Shown here one piece after another: positions 20,396 to 31,322 of a stretch of 64,000 bases of DNA. Source of the DNA: Owenia fusiformis (taxonomy: Eukaryota; Annelida; Polychaeta; Sabellida; Oweniidae). Location: NCBI GenBank assembly GCA_903813345.2, contig CAIIXF020000012.1:24504184-24568183 (forward strand). Reading direction: 5' to 3'. The notes beneath the pieces were generated by a model that was not told the DNA's origin, did not search any database, and was given only the letters and a program-made list of their open reading frames with translations. The translations under genes and the position numbers were made by a program. Each line of letters starts with the position of its first letter. Within the stretch, counting starts at the first letter, position 1.

Positions 20396-21312
20396 TTAAA
20401 TTTTCAAAGTTGAGTAACTCTTTTCAAAACCATATTTCTAGATGTAATTTTACATGTAAATTCCAAATATGACATCAGTTTGACTGAATTTTGAATTTTT
20501 AATGACTTAAATCAAGATCATTTCTACTCGCATCTAGGATATTCTTGAGAATGAAATAAAATGTCTTTCCGAACAAAGAACAAAATAGCATATGCAACAT
20601 TTTCCTAGACCTCTCAATATTATAGCTTGTTATACAAAGGAAATTTTGGTTGATTTTACAAAAAGTATACAAAAACTTAAAACAAAACCCCCCAAAATAG
20701 ATAAAAATTAAGATAAACCTTTTATTTCATTAACAAGATACTTTTTTGAAATCAACCAAACTTTTTTGTTTGATTAACATGGGAATGACGATTTTCAAAA
20801 TATAATAGGATTTATTAGTACTGATGCCCCTTTAGGGCCAAACGTACATCCAATATACAATTTTCAATAACAGTAAATTTAGCAATAAAGTAAAGAAAAT
20901 AGGATTGCATTCTTCAAATTACATATAAAATGTTACTTTGATATAAGAATCCTGTCCCTACCAATCATTAGATAATTTATCATGTAAGCAGATTCTTTTA
21001 ATATGATCCCCTCACTCGTCAATAGAAACATTGTCCTTTGGTGATCATTCATGTTTTTAAAATTACTTCACAGGTTTTCAAGTTTTTCAATATGGGATTT
21101 TCTGATATACTCCAATTATTTACATTTGAGTAAAAAGTGTGTTTCATCTTCTATAACCGAGTCCTTGCATATTTTACAAAATCGACTATTAAGATCAGTG
21201 ATGGGTTTTGTGTATCGGCCTCTCTCTATCTCTAGATTGTGGGCGCTTATACGTAATCCAGTTAAATGTTTAGCGTTTGAAAGTGTCGTTTCTGAAAGGT
21301 AGTGTTCAAATC

Positions 21313-22194
21313 GGGTTTTCGTAAAACACCGACCGCCGACCACCGACCACCGACCAGTCACTCTCCACAGTTGGGTACATGTGGTCGGTGGTCGGCTGAC
21401 GGTCTTTTACATAAAGATGAAAAAATGCAAAATTAGAAGTAAAACTAAAACTGGGAATCCAATGACTATAGTACCTTTACTAGGTCGTGATTTAAAAACG
21501 TATAATTATCATTTCAAATCACGATGAAAACGTTACATCGTCGTGGTGTGTAATGATGTCATATTTTTAAGTGATGTTTCAGTTGTTAGAAGACCAATTT
21601 CATCCTGGTTAGTCACTTTGGAAAAAACGCACGTAACATTGCATTAAGTTCATTCTTCATTCATATGAAACGCAATAACAAAAACACACAAACATCGTGA
21701 ACTGGTAGAAACTACATTTGATAGACTATGACAAAAAAAGCTTTCTAATGGTGTACTGAAATGGTAAATCACTTTTAATCCCGATAAGAGAACGCATGTA
21801 ACATTATATCGTGTTCAGTATTCAGTAGGCTATGACGATAACAAATCATTTTTGTTTCGAAATTGTTAAATTTCAGTAAAAATCCCGTAGAAACGATAGG
21901 TTGGTTAATGATAGGTTAGGACCTAAGGCAGGACAATTAATCGAGAGGAGACGGTCATGACCTATTTGTTTGCTTGCCATTCGTTGCAAGGTACAAAATC
22001 GGTAAAAAACGTTGCCTAGTCCAACGATTGACATCCAAAATCAAATTATTTATATTCTAAGGCTACAAATATGTTCGGTCTTTTACATGATATGGTCGGT
22101 CTTTTACACATTTTCTTCAAACCCTGTTTTGAGGCTACCAGTGGAAAACACCGACCGGTCGGTGGTCGGTGGGGTCGGTCTTTTCCGAAAACCC
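21313..22194. mobile_element. Mutator-like non-autonomous element, 882 bp
   Basis: Ends GGGTTTTCG.../...CGAAAACCC, with arms full of (CCGACCA)n and (TGGTCGG)n. Flanked by a 9-bp duplication GTTCAAATC (21304-21312, 22195-22203), as is typical of Mutator-like elements. Removing the element with one duplication restores the retrotransposon reading HFGFE-HYLSETTL. CGGTCTTTTACA motifs repeat inside. No transposase. Confidence 0.85.
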
Positions 22195-22915
22195 GTTCAA
22201 ATCCAAAGTGCGATTTTAGTTGTTTAAATAATCTAAGTTTCCCCCCATTCCCACTTATCAGATTCTTCCAATATACTTGATATCTCTCTATTAATTTCTT
22301 TTTGACTTTAATAGCAAGCCTATTTGTGCTCTTCTCTATGTTTACCTTTATCTTCAAGATTTAATTCATCAGACATTTTTATTTTAATATGGCACAGTAT
22401 AATTTTGAGTTGTTTGTGCCATGTAAATGTGTTATTTGTTGAATCAAATGACATTGTTTTACTCATAATTAGTGAATCGTTTAGTAAACTCCCATTTGAA
22501 CTCGACTCTAAATGACCGAGGTATTTAATTTGTCTTTTTTTAATATCTACTACCAAAGGTATTCTTCCCAATTCTCCTCTTACTGCCATGTTTGTGGCTT
22601 TTCTATGACCGTAGAACATATTTTTGGAACCGAATATGATTGTTTTCAATTAAAGCACTTTCGTATTTTTGTTCAATATCTCGATTAGTTAGGCAATCAC
22701 GCTTGGTATATATATCATTACACCATATTTCCGAACCGTATAAAGCGACGGGTTTGATAAGTTGATCATACAATTTCAATTTCAGTTGCTGGAATTACAC
22801 CTGGCGTTTTATAAAAGCTTCTCCGGTTTTAACCAGGTTTAAGAATTAGGTGTAATCACGATTGCGGTTTTACAAAAGCGCTTTTCTAAAACTCCAAGAA
22901 CCCTTGTCACTAGTA

Positions 22916-25900
22916 ATAGTATAGTAGGAACAAGGGGTTCCCATGCACCCATAAGGTGTGAATAAGTTACATACATTTTTGTAATCCCTAGGATGTCTAT
23001 TTAATGAATTCATTTGTTAACATTGCCAACTAATGTCCCATAGTACTTTTATGGCGGCATTCAGTTACCATGGTTACGCATCTTTAGACATCTTACCTTG
23101 GTATCTTAAATCATTTGTAGCTCTGTCATTATTTGGTCTATAGAAATGATATTGGTACCAAATTAAACCTTGTTAAATTTCCAATAAATTCCTGATATTC
23201 AATTATGCAAATTATCTAATTTGCATAAATTATGACGTCATCAATCTATTTTTGGTTCAGAATTTCCAACTATAGCAACGTATCTATTAGAACTGAGGCC
23301 GTATGGCAAAATTTCTGAAAGGTTTTGTCCTTTATTCTATTAGTAGAAGGTATAAGCAACATAAAAGTGAAAACAGATTCAAAATTGAATCAGTATTACG
23401 AAAGTTATGTAACTTTCGAGGCAGCTATCGTGAATATCATTATTTGACAATAATATACATACATAATATACATATCTTACCTTGGAGTCTTGAATCAATG
23501 TAGCTTCGCCATTATTTGGTCTATAGAGATGATATTGGTATCTGATTAAACCTTATTAAATTTACTATATGGTTACAATATTAAGTCATGCAAATTAGCT
23601 AATTTGCATTAATTGTGACGTCATCAATCCATTTTTTTGTTCAAAATATCGTAGTATAGCAACATATCTATTAGAACTGAGGCCGTATGACAGAATGTGT
23701 GCATAGTTTTGTCCCTTATTTGATGAGTGGAAGATATAAGCAACATTAAAGAGACAACGAATCTTCAAAATTGGATCAGAATTAACAAAATTATCCAGCT
23801 TTGGAGGCAACTACCGTGAACGTCATTGTTTGACAATTATAAAAAGAACATTAAATTAACAAAAAAAGTAACAACCATAGTTGTTTCAATCTTATTGAGT
23901 AAAAATGTGCATGTATTAAACTGAACTAATAAGTATGTGGAAAGGTTACATGCATTTTGACTATCATTCACAGGGGTCAAAACGGTTATCTCGACCATGT
24001 ATATCAAAGATCCAATCTTATAATTTACCATGCACTTTGAATGATTCATATAAATTGTATACATGTAGTCTGGTTTTCATCATATTCTTGATTCTAAAAG
24101 CATCTGAAGTATATAGCATGATTAGAAGTGAAGATGATTCATCATATGGTTTATGTAATATTTCTAACATTTCAGATGCTATGGTAACATCACTTGATAA
24201 TGAGGTTTTTACATTTCACGTTCTTAATGAGTTAAAAGGAAGTTATTCTCCCTTTGCTTTAGAGATAAATAGTCGCATGTTTAGAAAAATTATAACTTAA
24301 TTAATTTAACCCCCCCCCCACCTGACAGCCCCCATATTTGAAGATTTTGGTGAAAGCAAAATACATTAATTATTAGGTTCCAGAAGCCCCCAGAAGCTAT
24401 ATGATGGCCCCCAGTAGCCCCAAGAATCTATACAGGGGCCCCAAGTGGCCCCCAGAAGCTATACTGTGCTCCCCAAAAGCTATATGTTGGCCCCCAGAAG
24501 CTGAATAGTGGCCCCCAGGAGCTATACGGTGGCTCCCAGAAGCTACAGGAAACCCTGTGGCCCGCAGGAGCTATACGGTGGCGCCCAGAAGCTATACAGG
24601 GGCCCCCAGTGGCCCAAAAAAGCTATACGGTGGCCCCCAGAAGCTACACGGGGGCCCCAGAAGGTATACTATGGCCCCCAGAAGCTATACAAGGGCCCCC
24701 AGAAACTATACTATGGTCTCCAGAAGCTATATGGTGGCCCCCAGTGGCCCTCGGAAGCTATATGATGGCCCCCAGATGCTAATTAGTGGCCCCCAGGAGC
24801 AATACGGTGGCTCCAAGAAGCTATACAGGGGACCCCAGTGGCCCCAAGAAGCTAAACGATGGCCCCCAGAAGCTATACAGGAGCCCCAAAAAGCTACATG
24901 ATGGCCCCAAGAATGTATATGATGGCCCCCAATGGCTCCCAGAAGATGTGAAGGGCCCCCAGTAGCCCCTAGAAGCTATACGGTGGCCCCCAGTGGCCCT
25001 CATAGGCTATATGATGGCCCCCAGAAGCTAAATAGTGACCCTCAGGAGCTACATGGTGGTTCCCAGAAGCTACACAATGGCCCCCAGAATCTATATGGTG
25101 GCCCCCAATGGCTCCCTGAAGCTATAAAGGGCCCCCTCAGTAGCCCCTAGAAGCTATACGGTGGCCCTCAGTGGCCCCGAAAGCTATATAGTGGCCCCCA
25201 GAAGCTATACAGGGGCCCACAGTGGCTCCCAGAAGCTATACGATGGCCCCCATAAGCTATGCAAGGGCCTGCAGAAACTGTACTGTAGCCCCCAGAAGCT
25301 ATACAGGGGCCCCCAGTGGCTCCAAGAAGCTATAAGATGGCCCCCAGAAGCTATGCAAGGGCCTGCAGAAACTGTACTGTAGCCCCCAGAAGCTATACAG
25401 GGGCCCCCAGTGGCTCCAAGAAGCTATAAGATGGCCCCCAGAAGCTATGCAAGGGCCCGCAGAAACTATACGGTAGCCCCATAAGCTATACGATGGCCTC
25501 CAGAAGCTATACAGTGTCCCCCAATGGGCCACCATATAGCTTTGGGGGCTACCATATAGCTTCTAGGGGCTACTGGGGGCCCTGTATAGCTTCTGGGAGC
25601 CACTATATAGCTTTCGGGGCCACTGAGGGCCACCGTATAGCTTCTAGGGGCTACTGAGGGGGCCCTTTATAGCTTCAGGGAGCCATTGGGGGCCACCATA
25701 TAGATTCTGGGGGCCATTGTGTAGCTTCTGGGAACCACCATGTAGCTCCTGAGGGTCACTATTTAGCTTCTGGGGGCCATCATATAGCCTATGAGGGCCA
25801 CTGGGGGCCACCGTATAGATTCTTGGGGCCACTGGGGGCCATCATATAGCTTCTGGGGGCTTCTTGAACCTAATAATTAATGTATTTTGCCAGGTTTCAC

Positions 25901-27256
25901 CAAAATCTTCGAATATGGGGGCTGTCAGGAGGGGGTTAAATTAAGTTATAATTTTTTTAAACCAATTCATGTGACTATTTATCTCTAAGCAAAGGGAGAA
26001 TAACTTTCTTTTAACTCATTAAGAACATGAAATGTAAAAACCTCATTATCAAGTGATGTTACCATAGCATCTGAAATGTTAGAAATATTACATAAACCAT
26101 ATGATGAATCATCTTCACTTCTAATCATGCTTTATACTTCAGATACTTTAAGAATCAAGAATATGAAGAATATGATGCATGGTAAATTATAAAATTGGAT
26201 CTTTAATATACAGGGTAGAAATAACCGTTTTGACCCTTGTGAATGATAGTCAAAATACATGTAACATTTCCACATACTTATTAGTTCAGTTCAATACATG
26301 CACATTTTTACTCAATAAGATTGAAACAACTATGGTTGTTACTTTTTTTGTTAATTTAATATTCTTTTTATAATTGTCAAACAATGACGTTCACAGTAGC
26401 TGCCTCCAAAGCTGGATAATTTTGTTAATTCTGATCCAATTTTGAAGATTTGTTGTCTCTTTAATGTTGCTTATATCTTCCACTCATCAAATAAGGGACA
26501 AACTATACACACGTTCTGTCATATGGCCTCAGTTCTAATAGATATGTTGCTATACTAGGATATTCTGAACCAAAAATGGATTGATGACGTCACAATTAAT
26601 GCAAATTAGCTAATTTGCATAACTGAATATAGTAAATTTAATAAGGTTTAATCAGATACCAATATCATCTCTATAGACCAAATAATGGCGAAGCTACATT
26701 GATTCAAGACTCCAAGGTAAGATGTATGTATATTATTGTCAAATAATGACATTCACGATAGCTGCCTCGAAAGTTACATAACTTTCGTAATACTGATTCA
26801 ATTTTGAATCTGTTTCACTTTTATGTTGCTTATACCTTCTACTAATAGAATAAAGGACAAAACCTTTCATACGGCCTCAGTTCTAATAGATACGTTGCTA
26901 TAGTTGGAAATTCTGAACCAAAAATATATTGATGACGTCATAATTTAAGCAAATTAGATAATTTGCATAATTGAATATCAGAAATTTATTGAAAATTTAA
27001 CGAGGTTCAATTTGGTACCAATATCATTTCTATAGACCAAATAATGACAGAGCTACAAATGATTTAAGATACCAAGGTAAGATTCTAAAGATGCGTAACC
27101 ATGGTAACTGAATGCCGCCATAAAAGTACTATGGGACATTAGTTGGCAATGTTAACAAATGAATTCATTAAATAGACACCCTAGGGATTACAAAAATGTA
27201 TGTAACTTATTCACACCTTATGGGTGCATGGGAACCCCTTGTTCCTACTATACTAT
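22916..27256. mobile_element. Fold-back element: 1.4-kb inverted arms around a minisatellite
   Basis: The left arm (22916-24380) and right arm (25865-27256) are inverted copies over their whole length. They begin ATAGTATAGTAGGAACAAGG and end with its complement. Each arm holds two roughly 380-bp tandem units with TTTGGTCTATAGA and ATTAGAACTGAGGCCGTATG. The core is a CCCCCAGAAGCTATA minisatellite that switches orientation at about 25515. ORFs in the arms are mirrored, AT-rich and unlike any family I recognise. Confidence 0.85.
24384..25865. repeat. GGCCCCCAGAAGCTATA minisatellite with internal inversion point
   Basis: Dozens of units of 18-36 bp built on CCCCCAGAAGCTATA, forward from 24384 to about 25510 and reverse from about 25515 to 25865. 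The forward side is three times longer, so the two halves of the palindrome expanded unequally. ORFs here are products of the repeat. Confidence 0.92.
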
Positions 27257-28085
27257 AAACGGCATAAGTCGTGAGACGTTTTAAGTGTGTAGTGTAACAC
27301 TGGCATGTAGCGATTTAAGCGATACTGGATACTTTACTGAATTGTGTCGAAGTTAGACGTGTGGTGCGGAAGTTAATATGCAGATGACTATCATTTCAAT
27401 GTTATATTGTTTGAAGGCAAATTGAGATTAGGCCATTGGAGTATTTGTTTCACGCATACATAAAGCCTAACGCATTCAAGGGTCACATTTATCATTAAAC
27501 CAATAACTCAAACATATGACCTTGTACACCGACCACCTCTTGAAATCAATGCAGGCCGATTTCAACGAATGCAAACGGTGATATATAAAAGAAACATAAT
27601 CAAGCATGACCAGGTCCCAACTTCTTTTGTTTTCTTTACAACTAAGCTATGACTGCAGTCTATTCAGTGTTGCGTATCGAACCTTGTTTATTATAAAAAT
27701 AGTGCAACAACAAGCAGAATTCACACATTTACCTATACTTATTCTCAACTGAAGACATTGAATTTATCTCTTAGGTTTTACATTATAAATATCTTAACAT
27801 GCAGAATACGAAAATAGAGGCTTAGGCCCAACTTTGTATGGATTTTATGAAAATAATCTGATTTTAGAGAAATGAAAAGAAAAATGTCCACACCCTACAC
27901 AAAATATTTATGGTTCCCCGGGAATACGTATGTGTTGCTTGTATATTAGAATCGTATTCCAGTTACAGAAAGAAGTACATATCATGCTAAACTATATATA
28001 TATATTTATCGTCTATTATCCTTTGACAAGTAGAGTAGAGAATAAAAATAAAAAATTCAAAAAAGGAAATAAGATTAAGAAAAGT
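27257..28085. other. Interior of the 10-kb element, no gene seen
   Basis: AT-rich sequence without a recognisable protein or repeat, apart from a TATATATA run near 28000. A short ORF at 27930-28211 is built from the palindromic repeat at its end and is not credible. Confidence 0.4.
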
Positions 28086-28215
28086 ACTTGGTATATGATA
28101 AAGCAGATATGTGCGGTCGGTTTGGATATGGGGTTTATCCCTCGTGAGATATGCACGTCTACCTTCGGTCCCTATGGTCCATCAGATAGATATAGAGATT
28201 ATCCTATATGAGGCA
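28086..28215. repeat. Dispersed palindromic module, copy 1
   Basis: Shares TACTTGGTATA...GATAAAGCAG, GGTTTGGATATGGGGTTTAT and CCTCGTGAGATATGCAC with 30038-30165. The reverse arm is degraded in this copy. Confidence 0.7.
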
Positions 28216-28324
28216 AATATAATATATCTGTCCGATGGCCGCAGGTCCCGAGGGAAAATATATTTTATTCCATAATACTAACTGTTTTCCCAGGGAAATA
28301 TGAAGGAATTAAAATCGTATTGAA

Positions 28325-28435
28325 TCGTATTACATGAATAAATCGTATTGTCCACGGGAAAAAATCGTATTGGAGCGTATTACATGAAAAAATCGTATTG
28401 TCCCCGTGAAAAAATCGTATTGGAGCGTATTGACC
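28325..28435. repeat. AATCGTATTG minisatellite
   Basis: AAAAATCGTATTGGAGCGTATT and variants with TACATGAA and GTCC(A/C)CG(G/T)G alternate two to three times, period about 57 bp. Confidence 0.75.
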
Positions 28436-28559
28436 TATTTTTTAGTTTCCCGGTTATTTTATTTATTTATTTTATTTTTCAAACAATGTGCATTTATTAA
28501 TATAACGTTTGCATTATCCAAATGTAACATTCTAGAGGGATGTATTATGGAATAAATAG

Positions 28560-28735
28560 GTTATTTCTGGTCAGGATTGAATATGGGTTTTATACCTCGG
28601 AAAATATGATATTGACCTTGGGCAATATGATATTGACACTCGGTCGCTGCGCTCTCGGTCAATATTATATTACCCTTCAGTCAATATCATATTGTCCCTC
28701 GGAATAAAACCCATATTCAATCCCTCCCAGTAAAT
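28560..28735. repeat. Palindromic module with TCGCTGCGCTCTCGG centre
   Basis: GATTGAATATGGGTTTTAT...CCTCGG on the left faces CCTCGGAATAAAACCCATAT, then TCAATCC, on the right. Inner arms CAATATGATATTG are symmetric too. The G/C-rich centre contrasts with AT-rich arms. Confidence 0.8.
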
Positions 28736-28863
28736 AACCTATATTTATCATATGCCAAGTAGAGTTTTAGGGAGATAAGTTGGTAAGATATATCCCGTAT
28801 CCTGATTTTGAGGTTTCCAAACCCAGAACCTCCATATCTCCCGCCATATCTCCCGCTTCGGTG

Positions 28864-29935
28864 CAAGATTCAAGATTCAAGATTTTATTGTGTTTCAAAC
28901 CAAACACTTGGTTTCCTCACAAAATCAATTACAAGACATTTACATATAATTATACAGTTAAAAAACAACATGCATTGTTTCACAAATACTATCATACAAT
29001 CTAAGTTTTCCCTTTTTCAAATAGCTCCCGACGCTGATTAAAAAGTTTATTAATAAAATGTATCAATTCGTTAACAATTTCAAAATCATCAGAAGTCATT
29101 AAAAAGTTATATTTTTCTTCATCCGACATATTATTAAATGTGTCAATAAAACTTAGTTTATTAAAAAATTCAAATCTACATTTTTTATAGCCATCACACA
29201 CAAGAAGAAAATGTCTTTCATCCTCTACTTCCCCCTTATTGCAAATCTGACAAATTCTTTCATTTATTTCAAGTCGATGCTGTTTAGTGCCATCTTTTTT
29301 CTTTTTCTCGTGTCTCCCTGTTTCAATTCTTAAATTATGGTTTGCTACTCTAAACCTGGCCATTTCAAAAATTAACATTTTGTTCACGCTTAATGTTAAA
29401 TATCTTTCCAGATTGTAATCAATTTTTATATAATTTCCAAGTTTTCTATTTTCCCTTATGGCTCTATCATTATGTTCTATATATTTTCTTTGCATTTAAA
29501 GTTTAATTGCTTTTAGTAATCGTTTTATTCCAAACGCACTCTTATTTTCAAAGACATGTTGAAAATGAAAGTACTTCAATATGCATTCCATATATTTGAC
29601 ATATATGTTATTTTTATCCCGAAATGATATATTTATTAAGCTATCCGCGTTTGGTTGATGCACACATTTCAACCAATATTTTATGGAATATATAAGTGAA
29701 TCTATAGCTAATGGAAATCTTCCTAAATCTTTTTTGACGGCCTAACTTGAAGTATATTTGTTAACCCCTAAAAGGAATTTGCAAAATTTATTGTGTATTT
29801 TTTTCAGGAATAAAGTCTTCATAAGAACTCTCTAGTTTAAGGTCCCCTTGACTAATCCTTCTGTCAACTTTCAAGTGAAGCATTGACCAAAAATCACTTC
29901 CGTATAATAATATAGGCTTAACACACATGCATATC
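28864..29935 (-). pseudogene. Second non-LTR retrotransposon 3' fragment
   Basis: The minus strand reads CVKPILLYGSDFWSMLHLKV near 29930, then after damage the open segment 29001-29495 with MLIFEMARFRVANHNLRIET and CQICNKGEVEDERHFLLVC. These are the same C-terminal domain and zinc-type motif as in the 20.8-33.1 kb element, but a different lineage. The 3' end is a (CAAGATT)3 tail beside ATTTTATTG (AATAAAAT on the element strand), typical of L2/CR1-like tails. 5' truncated. Confidence 0.82.
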
Positions 29936-30037
29936 TTCCCGCTTCCGGTAATGCAATAAAATGACTTTGCATATGAATGATTTGTTTATTTTTACACCTT
30001 GTACTATTGAAATGGCCATATGCCCTTGAAAACTCTA

Positions 30038-30310
30038 CTTGGTATAGGATAAAGCAGTTATGTTCGGTCGGCTTAGATATGGGGTTCATCCCTCGTGAGA
30101 TATGCACATCTACCTTCGGTCCCTACGGTCCCTCAGGTAAATATGCATATCCCCCTCTGGATAAACCCCATATCCAAGACCTCCCTGTACATAACCCTTA
30201 TGTATTCCATACCTGATGAGGTTCAGGGGCATATCAACCGGGAATATATTCCATATCCGGCAAATATTTTTCATATGTCCCGCTCCGACGGAGCTCCGGG
30301 ACATATAAAT
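30038..30310. repeat. Palindromic modules, copy 2 and a GTCCCG hairpin
   Basis: GATATGGGGTTCATCCCTCG faces GGATAAACCCCATATCC around TTCGGTCCCTACGGTCCCTC. Immediately right, ATATGTCCCG...CGGGACATAT forms another palindrome around CTCCGACGGAGCTC. Confidence 0.78.
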
Positions 30311-30334
30311 CGTATGTCCCGCTCAAAAAAATGT

Positions 30335-30690
30335 TAAAAATAAATTGGGAAAAAAAATTTTGAAAAAAATTTGAAAAAAAAGTTTGGAAAAAAAAGTTTT
30401 GAAAATATTCTGAAAAAAAAGTATGCCAAAAAAAGGTGAAAAAAATGTGGGGAAAAAAATTGGGAAAAAAAATTTGAAAAAAAAAAATTTTTTCTGAAAA
30501 TAAAAATTTGAAAAAATTGTGGAAAAAAATTATGCAAAAAAATGTGAAAAAATCTTGAAAAAAAATTTTGGACAAAAAATTTGAAAAAAAATTGGGAAAA
30601 ATTTTTTTGGAAATTTTCTTTTTCATTTTTGAAAAAAATTGAAAACAAATTTGGAAAAATTTTGAATTTTTTTTGAAAATGATAACATAT
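30335..30690. repeat. A-rich low-complexity tract
   Basis: (GAAAAAAAATTT)n-like sequence with G or GT interruptions, about 350 bp. The Phe-rich ORFs on the minus strand are artefacts of this composition. Confidence 0.9.
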
Positions 30691-30909
30691 TTTGCAAGTA
30701 ACACACCAGAGCATGTGTGAAACATACTTAAGATATCATATTCATTCGTGGATAAAAATCATATCTCTCATAAATCATAGGATGTACTCTATATCCCATG
30801 GTTGCAATGATATAGATCGAATATTATAACATACCTATGATGATGTTAGTGCAAAGTGTACACAAGACAGCGGGCCAATATAAGTTTTGAAAAGCCCGCG
30901 CCCGCTAAC

Positions 30910-31071
30910 TTTCTGATTGGTCAAGGCGCTGACGTCATAACCAATCAATCGAAGATAAAACTGCGCGAGCAATTTTTCTAAACTCATTTCAATCATTTTC
31001 AAACCATTTGTTTGTCAATTCTATAAGAAAACGGTACTCTCTGACCAGTCTGCATCATCAAAGGTATGTTA
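30910..31071 (+). promoter_or_regulatory. Promoter-like segment with CCAAT boxes, a CRE and a splice donor
   Basis: Within 40 bp: inverted CCAAT (ATTGG, 30916), a perfect CRE (TGACGTCA, 30930-30937) and direct CCAATCAAT (30941). A stop-rich leader follows and ends with CATCAAAGGTATGTTATA, a good donor at about 31063. It is located inside the 10-kb element. Could drive an element or lncRNA transcript. Motif reading only. Confidence 0.4.
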
Positions 31072-31077
31072 TAAATC

Positions 31078-31195
31078 GTTTATGTCACTATCGTGGCACA
31101 TATGCCCTCGGTTCTCAGAGATCAATGTCCCTCCCAAGGTCGGGCCATATATCACTGAGACCTCGGGCATATATGCCACGATAGTGACATAACCT
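31078..31195. repeat. Palindromic module with GTCACTATCGTGGC arms
   Basis: TATGTCACTATCGTGGCACA on the left is matched by ATGCCACGATAGTGACATA on the right, with CATATGCCCTCGG/CCTCGGGCATAT inside. Arms about 35 bp, centre about 50 bp. Confidence 0.85.
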
Positions 31196-31255
31196 CTAAT
31201 TACATGATGATATATTTGATATGTGACCAAGATATCATATTTTAGTAAACAATTT

Positions 31256-31322
31256 ACAAACCATCGAATATCACTTTTAAACTATCGAATATCACGTCTT
31301 AAAAAGTGATATTCGATGGTTT
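31256..31322. repeat. Hairpin with ATCGAATATCACTTTT arms
   Basis: AAACCATCGAATATCACTTTT and its reverse complement flank a third ATCGAATATCACG copy. Perfect stem of about 21 bp. Confidence 0.8.

Noticed and set aside
23935-24300. 121-aa ORF in the left arm of the fold-back element
   Set aside because: Its counterpart in the right arm is broken, no domain is recognisable and composition is that of AT-rich non-coding DNA.
24508-25832. Pro/Gly/Tyr-rich ORFs in the CCCCCAGAAGCTATA minisatellite
   Set aside because: Present in several frames and both strands with mirrored sequence; pure repeat translation.
30234-30725. Phe-rich 163-aa and 126-aa ORFs
   Set aside because: Direct translation of the A-rich low-complexity tract in two overlapping frames.
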